From Haladaptatus pallidirubidus (GTDB lineage Archaea > Halobacteriota > Halobacteria > Halobacteriales > Haladaptataceae), in contig NZ_CP085301.1 in the NCBI RefSeq assembly GCF_020700235.1, forward strand, positions 2,480,001 to 2,544,000: a DNA stretch of 64,000 bases. Direction: 5' to 3'. Of this stretch, positions 63,796 through 64,000 are shown piece by piece; position 1 is the first letter of the stretch; each line of letters opens with the position of its first letter. Made by a program: the position numbers and the translations under genes. The notes beneath the pieces are model-generated. The model made no database searches. It was not told the origin of the DNA and worked only from the letters and a program-made list of their open reading frames with translations.

Positions 63796-64000
63796 GGTCC
63801 AATCTGAGCAACTTCTCTGATATCTTGTAGTTCGTCGAACTGGTCGCGTTCCTGCTGGCCGTGTTGGAACACCTCGTCTGCAACTTCGATGGGCGCGTTG
63901 GTGCGCGATGCGAGCGCCAGCGAATCGCTCGGGCGAGCGTCGATGACTTCGTGTCCGCGTGGCGTCTGAATGTGGAGGTCGGCGATGTAGGTGCTGTCGT
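63792..64000 (-). CDS. BFN (bifunctional nuclease, DUF151) domain protein, 5' end beyond window
   Basis: The visible C-terminal part reads DSTYIADLHIQTPRGHEVID, ARPSDSLALASRTNAPIEVA and DEVFQHGQQERDQF, the DUF151/BFN signature (VIDARPSDSLALA). The gene continues beyond 64000. Its stop TGA overlaps the hisE start by 4 bases. Members have DNase/RNase activity in plants; the archaeal role is unknown. Coupling with hisE is unusual-looking but may be common in haloarchaea. Confidence 0.85.
   Translation of the reverse strand, partial: DSTYIADLHIQTPRGHEVIDARPSDSLALASRTNAPIEVADEVFQHGQQERDQFDELQDIREVAQIGP

Overview
The window looks like chromosomal DNA from a halophilic archaeon (class Halobacteria). 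The proteins are strongly acidic, the G+C content is high, TATA-like boxes lie about 25-35 bases before many start codons with little or no leader, secreted proteins carry twin-arginine (Tat) signals with lipoboxes, and many families are typical of haloarchaea (DUF5518, DUF5809, DUF5810, DUF6176, halolysin-type subtilase, membrane-anchored 2Fe-2S ferredoxin, Mer/CofE of F420 metabolism). The genus cannot be fixed from the sequence alone. No rRNA, tRNA, CRISPR array or intact insertion sequence was recognised.

Layout. 1-8.5 kb is a metal-homeostasis block: a P1B-type Zn/Cd ATPase cut by the window edge, a CDF exporter, a zinc-metalloprotease-like lipoprotein, an M29 aminopeptidase, a broken CBS-domain gene and a translationally overlapped znuABC-like importer behind a candidate operator. 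8.5-20.3 kb holds valS, a nuclease with a lamin-tail domain, a KhtT/KhtU-like cation antiporter pair, 6-phosphogluconate dehydrogenase, a ferredoxin, an amidohydrolase and a MATE exporter; a degraded second MATE gene lies 2.2 kb upstream of the intact one. 20.3-31 kb carries an alkaline-phosphatase-superfamily enzyme coupled to a 33-residue ORF, an FAD-Rieske oxidoreductase, a stand-alone trpB, a Tat-exported subtilase, a dUTPase/Dcd-family gene, a bactofilin-like beta-helix gene divergent from a His/Ser-rich protein gene, and aconitase. 31-38.5 kb is a patchwork of small haloarchaeal genes (DUF6176, RimI, DUF5810, DUF5809), an acyl-CoA dehydrogenase with a nonsense codon, a DtxR/MntR-like regulator, two tandem Nudix genes, a rhodanese and SUI1; three copies of an intergenic repeat occur here. 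38.5-42.8 kb is a MoxR-DUF58-transglutaminase operon. 43-53 kb holds two PQQ-propeller lipoproteins, cofE-mer (F420), a phosphodiesterase, a Nudix/eIF2B-like fusion, a LURP-one-like protein, a 2-hydroxyacid dehydrogenase and a BBE-type flavoprotein. 53.5-55.7 kb is a dgcN-dgcA-like pair. 56-62 kb has three P-loop GTPases (YchF/OLA1, EngB, NOG1) around two DUF389 membrane proteins. The right end has DUF5518, an ASCH protein, a hairpin-rich gene-free stretch, hisE and a truncated BFN (DUF151) gene.

How genes work together. Export (ATPase, CDF) and import (ZnuABC-like) of divalent metals sit within 8 kb, and a DtxR-family regulator is present at 35 kb; that link is an inference. CofE and Mer share overlapping ends, tying F420 synthesis to an F420-dependent reductase. 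MoxR, DUF58 and the transglutaminase-like membrane protein form a tightly packed unit. Genome decay is visible in three places: a CBS remnant, a MATE remnant and an acyl-CoA dehydrogenase with no ATG and an in-frame TGA. Most of the window is ordinary haloarchaeal core and accessory genome; no complete, clearly new multi-gene system was identified, but several small proteins, repeats and fusions deserve follow-up.
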